This document shows positions 35,568 through 43,095 of a DNA stretch of 64,000 nt, in pieces. The stretch's first letter is position 1, and each line of letters opens with the position of its first letter. The DNA is from Microbacterium proteolyticum (GTDB taxonomy: Bacteria; Actinomycetota; Actinomycetes; Actinomycetales; Microbacteriaceae). The stretch is taken from the NCBI RefSeq assembly GCF_029639405.1, contig NZ_CP121273.1:1-64000 (forward strand), given 5' to 3'. The notes under the pieces were generated by a model that saw only the letters and a list, made by a program, of their open reading frames with translations, was not told the DNA's origin and did no database searches. Both the position numbers and the translations under genes were made by a program.

Positions 35568-36166
35568 CTGGCGTCGTCTCCTGCAGCCGCGTCGTGGATG
35601 TTTTCGACAGTGATGTTGAGGGCGTCGATGTGCAGCTCGGTGTGTTCGTGAAGGACCTTCATTACCTGTTCGCGGAGCTGGGTGAGCAGTGGTGGCATCG
35701 GCGTGCGTGTGGCGATGCTGACGGTGATGTTGACATGTACGGGGGCGTGTGGTGTGTCGGCTTCACCGGTGATTCGACATGCTCCGACCAGGATGCCGGG
35801 GATGGTGTCGCTGACGTCACGGATGAGGGCACGTACGGCTCCTTCGGTGATGCTGAGGCTCACCAAGGGGTCGGGGTGGTGCAGGGGGAGGTCGCGTCCG
35901 GCCCGAAGCTCGGCGCCGATGTTGTTGATGATGTCGTTCAGCCAGGACGGGGGAGGAGCAGGCACGGTATCGGCGTCGTGTGCGATCAGATCGCGGGAGA
36001 GGTGGGAGACACGCTCGAGAGCGCGCAGCGCGTTGACGCACTCCGGGCACTCCTCGATGGCGGGGTCGTAGGGGGTGCGGTCGTGGGCGAGGTAGGTGCT
36101 GAGCTCGTCGAGGGTTTTGCCGCAGTCCAGGACGGTGCGGTCGGAGTTGGTGTTGGTGTCGGTCAT
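35564..36166 (-). CDS. Asp23/Gls24 protein with N-terminal zinc-finger-like segment
   Basis: 200 residues. Residues ~1-55 contain a Cys/His set (LDCGKTLDELSTYLAHD, EECPECVNAL) that resembles the zinc anti-sigma-factor fold. The C-terminal ~110 residues resemble Asp23/Gls24 envelope-stress proteins (VHVNITVSIATRTPMPPLLT, LREQVMKVLHEHTEL). ATG 36166 has GGAGGG at good spacing and overlaps the sigma stop. Direct coupling to an ECF sigma suggests that the N-terminal part restrains the sigma factor. Confidence 0.7.
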   Translation of the reverse strand: MTDTNTNSDRTVLDCGKTLDELSTYLAHDRTPYDPAIEECPECVNALRALERVSHLSRDLIAHDADTVPAPPPSWLNDIINNIGAELRAGRDLPLHHPDPLVSLSITEGAVRALIRDVSDTIPGILVGACRITGEADTPHAPVHVNITVSIATRTPMPPLLTQLREQVMKVLHEHTELHIDALNITVENIHDAAAGDDAR

Positions 36167-36738
36167 CGCCATCCCTCCATTCGGACTGTGATGTTCACTC
36201 GTGCTCGTGCGAGTTTGCCGCGTGCTTGGCCGGTGGTGACCCCCATTGCATCGGCAATGTCTTGGTAGCTCAGTCCCGCCACTTCGCGAAGGAGCCAGCA
36301 TTGCCGCTGATCCTCGGGCAAGGCGTCCAACGCTTTGGAGAGTTCGCGCAGTTGCGCGTTGCGTATTGTCGTCTCCTCCGGGTCGTGTCCGGTGGCTGCA
36401 TGGTCGGCCGGGAAGACTGTTTCCGGGGGGCGTTTTTTGAGGTGGGCGAATGCGCGTCTCGTGGCGATACGCATCATCCATGGCTTGGCTTGGCTCGGGT
36501 CACGCAGGGTGGGCAGTTTCTTCCAGGCGACGACGTAGGTGTCTTGGAGGATGTCGTCGGCGTCGGTGTAGCTGCTGACGATGCGAGCGATGTAGGCGCG
36601 CATGATGGGTGCGTGTCGGGTGATGAGGGTGCGAAAAGCGGCCACGTCCCCGTCGACTGCTCGCTGGACAAGCAAGTCGTCGGCTGCGGCGGCCAATCCT
36701 TGATTGGACGGAGAACCGCTGGTCGTGGTTGGGGGCAT
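36163..36738 (-). CDS. ECF-type RNA polymerase sigma factor
   Basis: 191 residues: sigma region 2 (ADDILQDTYVVAWKKLPTLR), linker, and region 4 (LPEDQRQCWLLREVAGLSYQ, IADAMGVTTGQARGKLARAR). It leads an ATGA-coupled operon with two Asp23-type genes. The likely regulon includes envelope genes such as 36900 and 37274 on the other side, but no promoter motif was proven. Confidence 0.92.
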   Translation of the reverse strand: MPPTTTSGSPSNQGLAAAADDLLVQRAVDGDVAAFRTLITRHAPIMRAYIARIVSSYTDADDILQDTYVVAWKKLPTLRDPSQAKPWMMRIATRRAFAHLKKRPPETVFPADHAATGHDPEETTIRNAQLRELSKALDALPEDQRQCWLLREVAGLSYQDIADAMGVTTGQARGKLARARVNITVRMEGWR

Positions 36739-36899
36739 GGACTCCGCTTACCTTTTTTGTGACGATCGCACCGTGTCCGCGCTCATGTGTGTGACGGTGC
36801 CGCTGCACATGCAGCGAGTGAATTTATACCGTAAGTCGACCGGCTAAGTGCTGCTTGCCCGTCCAAGCCCTCGATCCACTCGTGGAAGGACCACCAGCT

Positions 36900-37220
36900 G
36901 TGACCACCTCCGACAACGACGCTGCTGCGGCGGCGAAAGACCGCTTCGAAGACGCCACCGACGCGCTGCAACACGCCTCCACGAACGGCAGCGACGGCAC
37001 CGCTCGTTCCGGCAGTCACGTCGCTGACCATGTCTCCGTCGAGATCGACGAGGCGAAACAGCAGGCCGAATCCGCCATCGACACGACCCTGCAGTCTGCA
37101 GTGAACGCCGTGGAGGGAGCGCGCGCCACCTACCAGCGGGACCCGAAGAAGGCACTCATCACGGCCGGCGCCGTCGCGATCGGACTCGTGGCCCTCGTCA
37201 CACTGCTACGCCGCCTCTAA
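36900..37220 (+). CDS. Tail-anchored helical protein (stress type)
   Basis: 106 residues: a polar Ala/Asp/Glu-rich helical N-terminus, then YQRDPKKALITAGAVAIGLV and a short basic end, a C-terminal membrane anchor of the ElaB/DUF883 style. GTG 36900 has AGGA nine bases upstream. Divergent from the ECF sigma operon, so shared control is plausible. Confidence 0.6.
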   Translation: MTTSDNDAAAAAKDRFEDATDALQHASTNGSDGTARSGSHVADHVSVEIDEAKQQAESAIDTTLQSAVNAVEGARATYQRDPKKALITAGAVAIGLVALVTLLRRL

Positions 37221-37273
37221 CAACTCCAGACCACCTATCGACCTCAGTCACACCCATAACGAAGGAGCAACCC

Positions 37274-37489
37274 ATGTCCACTCCCACCAACGACGACGCG
37301 CAGCTGTCCGCCGACGAAGACTCCTACGAAGGCGCAGACGTCGAAGTCTCAACCGAGACCGACACCACCTCCAAGCCCGGCGGGCTCGGTGAAGACGGAA
37401 CCATTCCGAGCGACCCTAACGGTGTCGCCGCCGGGCACACCGGCACCGCCTCCAACTTCAACCCGGAAGAGGATGAGGACGCGCACTGA
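37274..37489 (+). CDS. Small acidic protein, unknown function
   Basis: 71 residues, strongly acidic (SADEDSYEGADVEVSTETD, NPEEDEDAH) and probably disordered. A clear CGAAGGAG ribosome site supports translation. Follows the tail-anchored protein by 53 bp. No family recognised. Confidence 0.65.
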   Translation: MSTPTNDDAQLSADEDSYEGADVEVSTETDTTSKPGGLGEDGTIPSDPNGVAAGHTGTASNFNPEEDEDAH

Positions 37490-37505
37490 CTGTACGCTGC
37501 GCTGA

Positions 37506-37566
37506 CAGCTCGACGAGCACGGAGAAGTTCGATGTCCCCGGTGTGGGGCCCGTGCTCGTCGAGCTG
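37506..37566. terminator. Long perfect inverted repeat (hairpin)
   Basis: A perfect 17-bp stem, CAGCTCGACGAGCACGG (37506-37522) with 37550-37566, and a 27-nt loop. It begins 16 bp after the acidic-protein stop. There is no T-run, so it may end transcription poorly or act as an RNA stabiliser. Confidence 0.55.
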
Positions 37567-37701
37567 TGCGCGCATCACTTCACCCTCACGAACGAACGGA
37601 TGATGCTGCTCGGCACCGTGACCCGCCTCACGGGCCGAGCCGTCGACGTCGTCGACTACGAACGTGTCGCGCAACACCTGCACGACATGGGGGTCATTTG
37701 A
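37543..37701 (+). CDS. Possible 52-residue gene
   Basis: From GTG 37543 the frame reads VGPVLVELCAHHFTLTNERM and continues through LLGTVTRLTG to YERVAQHLHDMGVI. The residue pattern looks like a folded helical domain, but the start lies inside a hairpin and no good ribosome site is seen. The opposite strand is also open here. Reported as uncertain. Confidence 0.25.
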   Translation: MGPVLVELCAHHFTLTNERMMLLGTVTRLTGRAVDVVDYERVAQHLHDMGVI

Positions 37702-37732
37702 GGCTGCGCCAACGGGAGCGTCTGAGGGTGTG

Positions 37733-38863
37733 TTATCGGCGTAGTTGCCACCACTTTCGCCGGGGGTGTGGGCGTGGCGTTGACGGCTTTGGTGGGGAGG
37801 GCGCGTCAGGACCGTCGGCTGCTTCTTCGAGCCGGATTTGGCGGCCTTCTTTGACGTCGCTGCGCTCATTCTCGGCCTGTTTTTTGCTCTTTCGGGTGTC
37901 GCGGGCGGGCAGCTGAATGTCTTCTTCGGCGGCGATGCCGCCTTGCAACTGGCGGCCGCGTTCGAGTTCGGCGTCGAACTCGGCGCCGAACAGGAGGGCG
38001 AGGTTGGCGATCCACAGCCAGAGCAGGAAGATGATGACCCCGGCGAGCGAGCCGTAGGTGCGGTCGTAGTTGGAGAAGTTGGCGACGTAGATCCCGAAGC
38101 CGGCGGTCGCTATAGCGAGGGCAGCGATGGCGATGATGGCGCCGAGGCTGATCCAGCGGAACTTCGGCTGTTTGGCGTTGGGGGTGGCGTAGTACAGCAC
38201 CGCGACGAGGAACACGATGACGAAGAGCATGACCGGCCATTTCGCGATGTCCCATGCGATTTGCACGCCCTGACCGAGGCCAAGGGCGTTGCCGATAGCG
38301 GTAGTGACATCACCCGAGATGACGAGACCGAGCGCGACGAGGACAAGCGCTACCACGGCAATGACGGTGACCAGCAGCTGCATCGGGCGCAGCTTCCAGA
38401 AGGGGCGTCCTTCGTCGATTTCGTAGATGCGGTTCATTGCACGGCTGAAAGCGCCCACGTATCCGGATGCTGACCAGAGTGCGAGGGCGATACCGGTGAC
38501 GAGTGCGATACCGGCGCCTCGAGATGACGCGATCTGCTCGATCGGTTCGCGGAGCGTGTCAGCGGCGTTGGGGGCGACGTCTTGGATGATGCCGATGATG
38601 GCGTTGGCGGCGGCGTCGCCTTGGCCAACGACACCCAGTACGGAGAAGATCGCAATCAGCGCCGGAAATAGTGCGAGGACGGCGTAGTACACCAGGCCCG
38701 CGGCGGCGTCTGTGCACTGGTCAGCGGAGAATTCCCGCACTGTCTTTCGCAGCACGTACTTCCATGACCGCTTCGTCAGCTCGGTGGGAGAGTCTGGCTT
38801 CTCGTCAGCGTCCGGGTGCGGCGCATCCGCGCTGGTCTTATTGCCTGGTTTTTGCTTCAGCAT
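37733..38863 (-). CDS. YihY/virulence factor BrkB family membrane protein
   Basis: 376 residues with about six helices and the family marks AAGLVYYAVLALFPALIAIF, SGYVGAFSRAMNRIYEIDEG and TYGSLAGVIIFLLWLWI. The C-terminal ~70 residues are charged and Pro/Arg-rich. Often wrongly called ribonuclease BN; its real role is an inner-membrane protein of unknown transport function. Confidence 0.9.
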   Translation of the reverse strand: MLKQKPGNKTSADAPHPDADEKPDSPTELTKRSWKYVLRKTVREFSADQCTDAAAGLVYYAVLALFPALIAIFSVLGVVGQGDAAANAIIGIIQDVAPNAADTLREPIEQIASSRGAGIALVTGIALALWSASGYVGAFSRAMNRIYEIDEGRPFWKLRPMQLLVTVIAVVALVLVALGLVISGDVTTAIGNALGLGQGVQIAWDIAKWPVMLFVIVFLVAVLYYATPNAKQPKFRWISLGAIIAIAALAIATAGFGIYVANFSNYDRTYGSLAGVIIFLLWLWIANLALLFGAEFDAELERGRQLQGGIAAEEDIQLPARDTRKSKKQAENERSDVKEGRQIRLEEAADGPDAPSPPKPSTPRPHPRRKWWQLRR

Positions 38864-39187
38864 GTCCGTCCCGAGGGTTCAGAGCACACCGCGCGTGTGC
38901 GGGCGCATTTCAGTGTCCGACATCAGGTGCCCCCACTGCAGGGGCTTGCCTGCCCACAGGCACCGCGTCCCGTGGGCTCAAGAGTCCTCGAGGCCGGTTC
39001 GCGAACGCGCAGCGTCTACGAGCTGATTTGCCTCGCGTCGCGAGTAGCCAGTACGGAGAATCTGGCGGAAATGACGCCGTTGATGCCGGGGTGTAGGGGT
39101 CGGCCATAAGCGATAGGGAGGTGTTCCGCCGTGCGGGCGGCCCGAGTTTGGCGGGCTCCCTTTGCCCGAGCATCGGCCTAGCCTCCC
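38864..39187. other. Intergenic stretch without a recognised gene
   Basis: 324 bp between the YihY start and the response-regulator stop, both on the minus strand. Open frames here lack ribosome sites and recognisable protein pattern. A promoter for the YihY gene should lie near 38864-38930 but no convincing hexamers were found. Confidence 0.5.
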
Positions 39188-39877
39188 TTATTTCCTTGGC
39201 GCTTCCATCACGTAGCCGGCGCCGCGAACGGTGCGAATGAGCGGCTCCTGGCCGGCGTTGGTCTTCCTGCGCAGGTGATGGATGTAGAGCTCGACGACGT
39301 TGGAGCTTCCGCCGAATTCGTAGTTCCAGACGCGGTCGAGGATCTGCTCCTTCGACACCACGCGGCGTTGGTTGCGCATGAGGAAGCGCAGCAGCTCGAA
39401 CTCCGTCGCCGTCAGCTGGATCTCGCGGTCGCCACGCACGACTTCGTGGCTGTCCTCGTTCAGCGAGAGGTCGCCGACGCGCAGGATGGGCTCGGAGTCG
39501 CGGGTGAGGGCGGTGCCCGCGCGTCGCATGAGCCCGCGGAGGCGTGCGACGACCTCCTCGAGGCTGAAGGGCTTGGTGACGTAGTCGTCGCCGCCGGCGG
39601 TGAGGCCGGCGACACGGTCGGCCACGGAGTCCTTCGCGGTGAGGAAGAGCACGGGGACGTCGTTGCCCGAGTGCCGCAGTCGCTGCAGGACCGCCATGCC
39701 GTCGAGGTCGGGCATCATGACGTCGAGCACGAGGGCGTCAGGTTCGAAGTCGCGGGCGGCCTGCAGGGCGTTGAAGCCGGAGCCGGCGGTGCGCACTTCC
39801 CAGCCCTCCATGCGCAGTGCCATCGACAGCAGGTCGGTGAGCATCTGCTCGTCGTCGATGACGAGCACGCGCGTCAT
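39188..39877 (-). CDS. OmpR/PhoB-type response regulator, orphan
   Basis: 229 residues: receiver domain with acidic DDE pocket, phospho-acceptor D52 (LVLDVMMPD) and KPF lysine, then a winged-helix output domain (LTATEFELLRFLMRNQRRVV, ELYIHHLRRK, TVRGAGYVM). Complete at both ends, but no histidine kinase follows or precedes it, unlike most of its class. Its kinase must be elsewhere or was lost in recombination. Confidence 0.93.
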   Translation of the reverse strand: MTRVLVIDDEQMLTDLLSMALRMEGWEVRTAGSGFNALQAARDFEPDALVLDVMMPDLDGMAVLQRLRHSGNDVPVLFLTAKDSVADRVAGLTAGGDDYVTKPFSLEEVVARLRGLMRRAGTALTRDSEPILRVGDLSLNEDSHEVVRGDREIQLTATEFELLRFLMRNQRRVVSKEQILDRVWNYEFGGSSNVVELYIHHLRRKTNAGQEPLIRTVRGAGYVMEAPRK

Positions 39878-40018
39878 TTCGCAACCACGACGGTGCCGGG
39901 GCTTTCTGCCAGATACGTCACAGACGAAGCATATGAGTGTCGGGCGGTCGTAATGCTGGCTTCAAGCGGCGCGAGGTCTGCACTGCTACCGCTTTGCGCC
40001 CCGGATTATTCGAAGCGG

Positions 40019-40030
40019 AACCGATCGGTT
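40019..40030. repeat. AACCGATCGGTT palindrome
   Basis: A 12-bp perfect palindrome matching the core of the sites at 19008, 34691 and 41661. It lies between the response regulator and the DUF7882-linked genes, again at a module border. Confidence 0.45.
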
Positions 40031-40047
40031 ACGTGCCGTCGTGACGG

Positions 40048-40359
40048 TCAGATGATGTCGTAAGGCGACTCCTCATCGTCGAACACCTGCCCAGAATGGT
40101 TGCGCCACCCGCCGCCGCCGCCGTCGGCGAGGCCGCTATCAAGGCGCACTGTGGAGGAAGCGATGGTGATCGAACTTGCCGCCGCCGACACGAAGATGCT
40201 GAGACGTTCGCCCCCGTCCAGCGTGACCGTGATGAAGCCACCGCCGGCGCGCGTGGCGCCGAGAACCTGAGCCTCGATATCCCCGACGCTCTCCAACGGC
40301 GCGAGAGCATGGGTGGCACCATTCACGGTCAGCTGAACCCGTTCGATGCTCTGAGTCAT
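40048..40359 (-). CDS. Small conserved protein near DUF7882 genes, unknown
   Basis: 103 residues: MTQSIERVQLTVNGATHALA, a GGGFITVTLDGGERLSIFVS beta stretch, and an acidic end DDEESPYDII. It looks like a small all-beta domain. Start 40359 is favoured over 40368. It shares a strand and region with the DUF7882-like gene at 40441; no function known. Confidence 0.55.
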   Translation of the reverse strand: MTQSIERVQLTVNGATHALAPLESVGDIEAQVLGATRAGGGFITVTLDGGERLSIFVSAAASSITIASSTVRLDSGLADGGGGGWRNHSGQVFDDEESPYDII

Positions 40360-40440
40360 GCGGTACAACGTAGATGTCGCTAGGTCTCACCGGCATCGGG
40401 GTTGCACCATCGGAAAGCGCGTTGCACACTGCGACTGTTG

Positions 40441-40797
40441 TCACGCCTCTACCGGGTGATTCCGTCGGTCGGCGTCGCGCGCGAGTTGGTCCGGAGTGCG
40501 CCCGGCCGGCTCATCAAGCACGTGAAGTCCCTGTGGCGAGTTGGCGGCGTCGGTCAGCATCCGCAGCCAGGACGGGTTGAGCTGCGGTGTGTGGCCACCC
40601 TCGTATCTAAACGCCAGCTTGACTCCGGGGTACAGGTAGACGCTTGTCCGGCCACCGCCGAGGCTGATGTCGATCTTCCATGTGAAGGTGAACCGCTCCC
40701 CGCGGCGGATCTTCGCCACGATGACCGCCTGCAGGTGAGCGAGCTCCCGGTCATCGAAGTCGGCACTGACACTCGAGTCGTACGTGAATCTCCCCAT
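40441..40797 (-). CDS. DUF7882-like small protein
   Basis: 118 residues: MGRFTYDSSVSADFDDRELA, IVAKIRRGERFTFTWKID, GGRTSVYLYPGVKLAFRY, then a helix (NPSWLRMLTDAANSPQGL) and a charged tail. Same order of elements as 34764 and 41033. Divergent from 41033 across 235 bp, so a two-way promoter region is likely. Confidence 0.65.
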   Translation of the reverse strand: MGRFTYDSSVSADFDDRELAHLQAVIVAKIRRGERFTFTWKIDISLGGGRTSVYLYPGVKLAFRYEGGHTPQLNPSWLRMLTDAANSPQGLHVLDEPAGRTPDQLARDADRRNHPVEA

Positions 40798-41032
40798 CGG
40801 AAACCTCCAACATCGGGACCCCCGGCGCGACCATCATGGCGAGAGGTCCCACACGCCGGAGGAACGACGTCCGTGTCAGCGTCTCAGACGACACGTTCAC
40901 CCCTGGACCCTTGCGAAAACCTTCCCGGGCTGTTGTGCAAATGTGAGCAACATCGCGGGTGCGATAATTCGGAGCGGCCGGGCGATTTCGCGATGGCCCA
41001 GCCTCGAACGAGATGAAGGACACGCTCGCCCC

Positions 41033-41317
41033 GTGGGACGACTGATCTACACGCAAGACTCCAGCTACGACATCGACGACCGTATCCTCGCGCACCTCCG
41101 CGTCGTCATGATGAACAAGCTCCGCCGCCGTGAAGGCTTCATGCTCCAGATGCCCACCACCGGCGGCGGCCGCTCCTCCATCTGGATCAGCCCCACACGG
41201 GCCCTGCTCATGCAGTTCTACGGCGGCCGCGCACCGCAGCTCGACCGTGAGTTGATCGACAAGATGATGCACGACGCGAGTAGCGCCGACGGGCTCACCC
41301 TCTCGAACCGTCTGTAA
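41033..41317 (+). CDS. DUF7882-like small protein
   Basis: 94 residues starting at GTG: MGRLIYTQDSSYDIDDRILA, MMNKLRRREGFMLQM, GGGRSSIWISPTRALLMQFY, DRELIDKMMHDAS. The shortest intact copy and the clearest reference for the family in this window. AAGGA lies 12 bp upstream. Function unknown. Confidence 0.65.
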   Translation: MGRLIYTQDSSYDIDDRILAHLRVVMMNKLRRREGFMLQMPTTGGGRSSIWISPTRALLMQFYGGRAPQLDRELIDKMMHDASSADGLTLSNRL

Positions 41318-41398
41318 CGGCATCGCCACAGGTGATGTGGCGGGTGAATCTCGGACCGATCCGTTCTGTCTCCCCGGCGTCCGCGTTAGCGTGACGCC

Positions 41399-41569
41399 GT
41401 GACGAAGCCCCACCGCATCAGCCATCCTGCGGCAGCCCGCCTCGCCGGCGTCCCCCTCGAAAGCCTCGACGCATGGGCAGCCGTCGACCGGCAAGGACGC
41501 TACGACACCGCCGAGTTCAAACTCTGGACCGAAATACACGTGGCCGTCCGCTCAATCGATGGGCGCTAA
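41399..41569 (+). CDS. 56-residue protein, unknown function
   Basis: GTG start, reads MTKPHRISHPAAARLAGVPL then LDAWAAVDRQGRYDTAEF and ends VRSIDGR. Compact, helical, with balanced charges. It follows a DUF7882-like gene by 82 bp. Similar short reading frames occur beside that family in related genomes as far as I recall; confidence is modest. Confidence 0.4.
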   Translation: MTKPHRISHPAAARLAGVPLESLDAWAAVDRQGRYDTAEFKLWTEIHVAVRSIDGR

Positions 41570-41654
41570 GCCGGCGCCATCCCCGCGTCGAAATAGGAGA
41601 CGGGTCCGAATGCCCCCTCTCGATGATCTGTTGCGCCTTGTAGGTTTCCTCATT

Positions 41655-41747
41655 GGTGCGATTCCGATCGGTTTCGCACCACCCCCGAGGTCGTCGGCAA
41701 GATCCCGTGGATTGGCGGGTAGATGTGATGCGAAACCCCGGTGCGAA
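41655..41747 (+). repeat. Palindrome plus 70-bp repeat, copy 2 (res-like site)
   Basis: An imperfect palindrome GGTGCGATTCCGATCGG (41655-41671) with its right arm running to 41680, then 41676-41745, identical to 19028-19097. The 75 bp from 41673 to 41747 also carry short terminal repeats TTCGCACC/GGTGCGAA. It lies 150 bp before a serine recombinase, the normal place for a res site. Confidence 0.65.
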
Positions 41748-41834
41748 TGGTGTCCGGATGGGGATCGCTATCCGGTACGGCAGGGGCCGGCGGCCCAGCG
41801 ACACGGATTCCGCGAAATCCCGCGGGGGACACTC

Positions 41835-41887
41835 GTACCGCATAGGCGTCCGGTTGCCCATACCGTTAAGGGTAACCTATGCGGTAC
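41835..41887. promoter_or_regulatory. Inverted repeat upstream of serine recombinase
   Basis: GTACCGCATAGG (41835-41846) and its exact complement (41876-41887), with an imperfect inner repeat GTTGCCC/GGGTAAC. It ends 10 bp before the recombinase start and probably is a recombinase binding site that also controls the gene. Confidence 0.55.
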
Positions 41888-41896
41888 GCTCCGCTT

Positions 41897-42487
41897 ATGA
41901 GGGTGGGATACGCGCGAGTCTCGACAATCGAGCAGGACGCCGAGCGGCAAGTGGCTCGGCTGCTCGAGCTCGGCGTGCCAGAGGACCGCATCTACAGCGA
42001 TGTCGGTTTTAGCGGCGCGAAAATGACCCGGACCGGGCTGGACAACGCCCTGGCCGCGGTGCGCGAGGGCGACACCTTCGTCGTTCCCGCACTCGACCGT
42101 CTCGCGCGGAACACCGAAGGAGCGCTCGAGGTGATCCGCCGACTGACGGATGCCGGGGTGATCTTCCAGAACGGCACCACGCCATACGATCCGAAGGACC
42201 CGATGGCGAAGCTGTTCTTCACCATCCTCGCCGCCGTCGCCGAGGCGGAAGGCGGGTGGATCAGCTTGCGCACGCGCGAGGCTATGGCGCGACCAAAGGT
42301 CCGCGCGAAGCTGAAAGGCCGGCGCCCGAAACTGACCGAACGCCAGGACGAGAACATCGCCAAGCACATGGCCGCGGGCGATCTCGCGGTCGCGGAGATC
42401 GCGCAGATGTTCAACACGTCACGCACGGGCGTCTACCGAGCCCAGGCGCGCCATCAGGCGCGCAGCGCTCAGAGGGTGGGGGAGTGA
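41897..42487 (+). CDS. Serine recombinase (resolvase/invertase type), second
   Basis: 196 residues: catalytic S9 in VGYARVSTIEQD, PALDRLARNTEGAL, dimer helix FFTILAAVAEAEGGWISLRT and a C-terminal HTH (LAVAEIAQMFNTSRTGVYRA). The usual ER/ERT part of the dimer helix is altered to EGGWISLRT, so activity should be tested. ATG 41897 is favoured; an ATG at 41879 lies inside the upstream inverted repeat. Only distantly like the recombinase at 24226. Confidence 0.88.
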   Translation: MRVGYARVSTIEQDAERQVARLLELGVPEDRIYSDVGFSGAKMTRTGLDNALAAVREGDTFVVPALDRLARNTEGALEVIRRLTDAGVIFQNGTTPYDPKDPMAKLFFTILAAVAEAEGGWISLRTREAMARPKVRAKLKGRRPKLTERQDENIAKHMAAGDLAVAEIAQMFNTSRTGVYRAQARHQARSAQRVGE

Positions 42488-43011
42488 TGGAAACGCTCAG
42501 GATCGTCGGCCTCGTCGTCGGCGGGATCATTCTCCTGGGTGCTCTGGCGACCATGGGCGTGTGGGTGCCGAAGGTGCTCTATCGCAGCCCGGAACCGGGC
42601 AAGCTCGACGGCCTCACGGTGAAGTTCACCGATGCCCGGGTGTCCAAGGACCGCGTCATCGACCGCACGTGGGCGGTGTCGGTGTACATGCAGAACGAGG
42701 GCAGCCGCCCGCGGGAGATCCCGCGCATGGCCTACGACACCGCGTTCTGGTCGAACAGGCGGACGGGCATGACCCGGGCCCGCACCGAGTACAAGGGGCA
42801 CCTCGAGCACGATTTTCAGTACGAGGTTGTCCAGGGCAACGGCGTCGTCGCCAATCGCGTGCTCAATCCCGGCGACACCCCTGCCGTGTTCACCGCCTAC
42901 GTCACAATGCCGGGGGACCAGTACCCCGAAGCGCTGGATATCGCGTCATTCGACGGGTCCCAGGCCGTCAAGCATCTGCGCGGGCGCCTACAGGTGAGCG
43001 CGGACGCATGA
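42487..43011 (+). CDS. Membrane-anchored extracellular protein, unknown
   Basis: 174 residues: an N-terminal helix (IVGLVVGGIILLGALATMGV) then an exported beta-rich domain with TVKFTDARVSKDRVIDRTWA and a late VFTAYVTMPGDQYPEALDIA. The ATG overlaps the recombinase stop. DUF4352-like immunoglobulin folds have this look, but I do not assign one. First of four envelope genes up to 46072. Confidence 0.6.
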   Translation: METLRIVGLVVGGIILLGALATMGVWVPKVLYRSPEPGKLDGLTVKFTDARVSKDRVIDRTWAVSVYMQNEGSRPREIPRMAYDTAFWSNRRTGMTRARTEYKGHLEHDFQYEVVQGNGVVANRVLNPGDTPAVFTAYVTMPGDQYPEALDIASFDGSQAVKHLRGRLQVSADA

Positions 43012-43095
43012 TCTCTTCCCCAAGGGGCCAGGCCCCGCGCCTTTCCGGAGGGCTGTCGATAGCCTCGATCACACGGCTGATCGAGGGGGGCAGAG

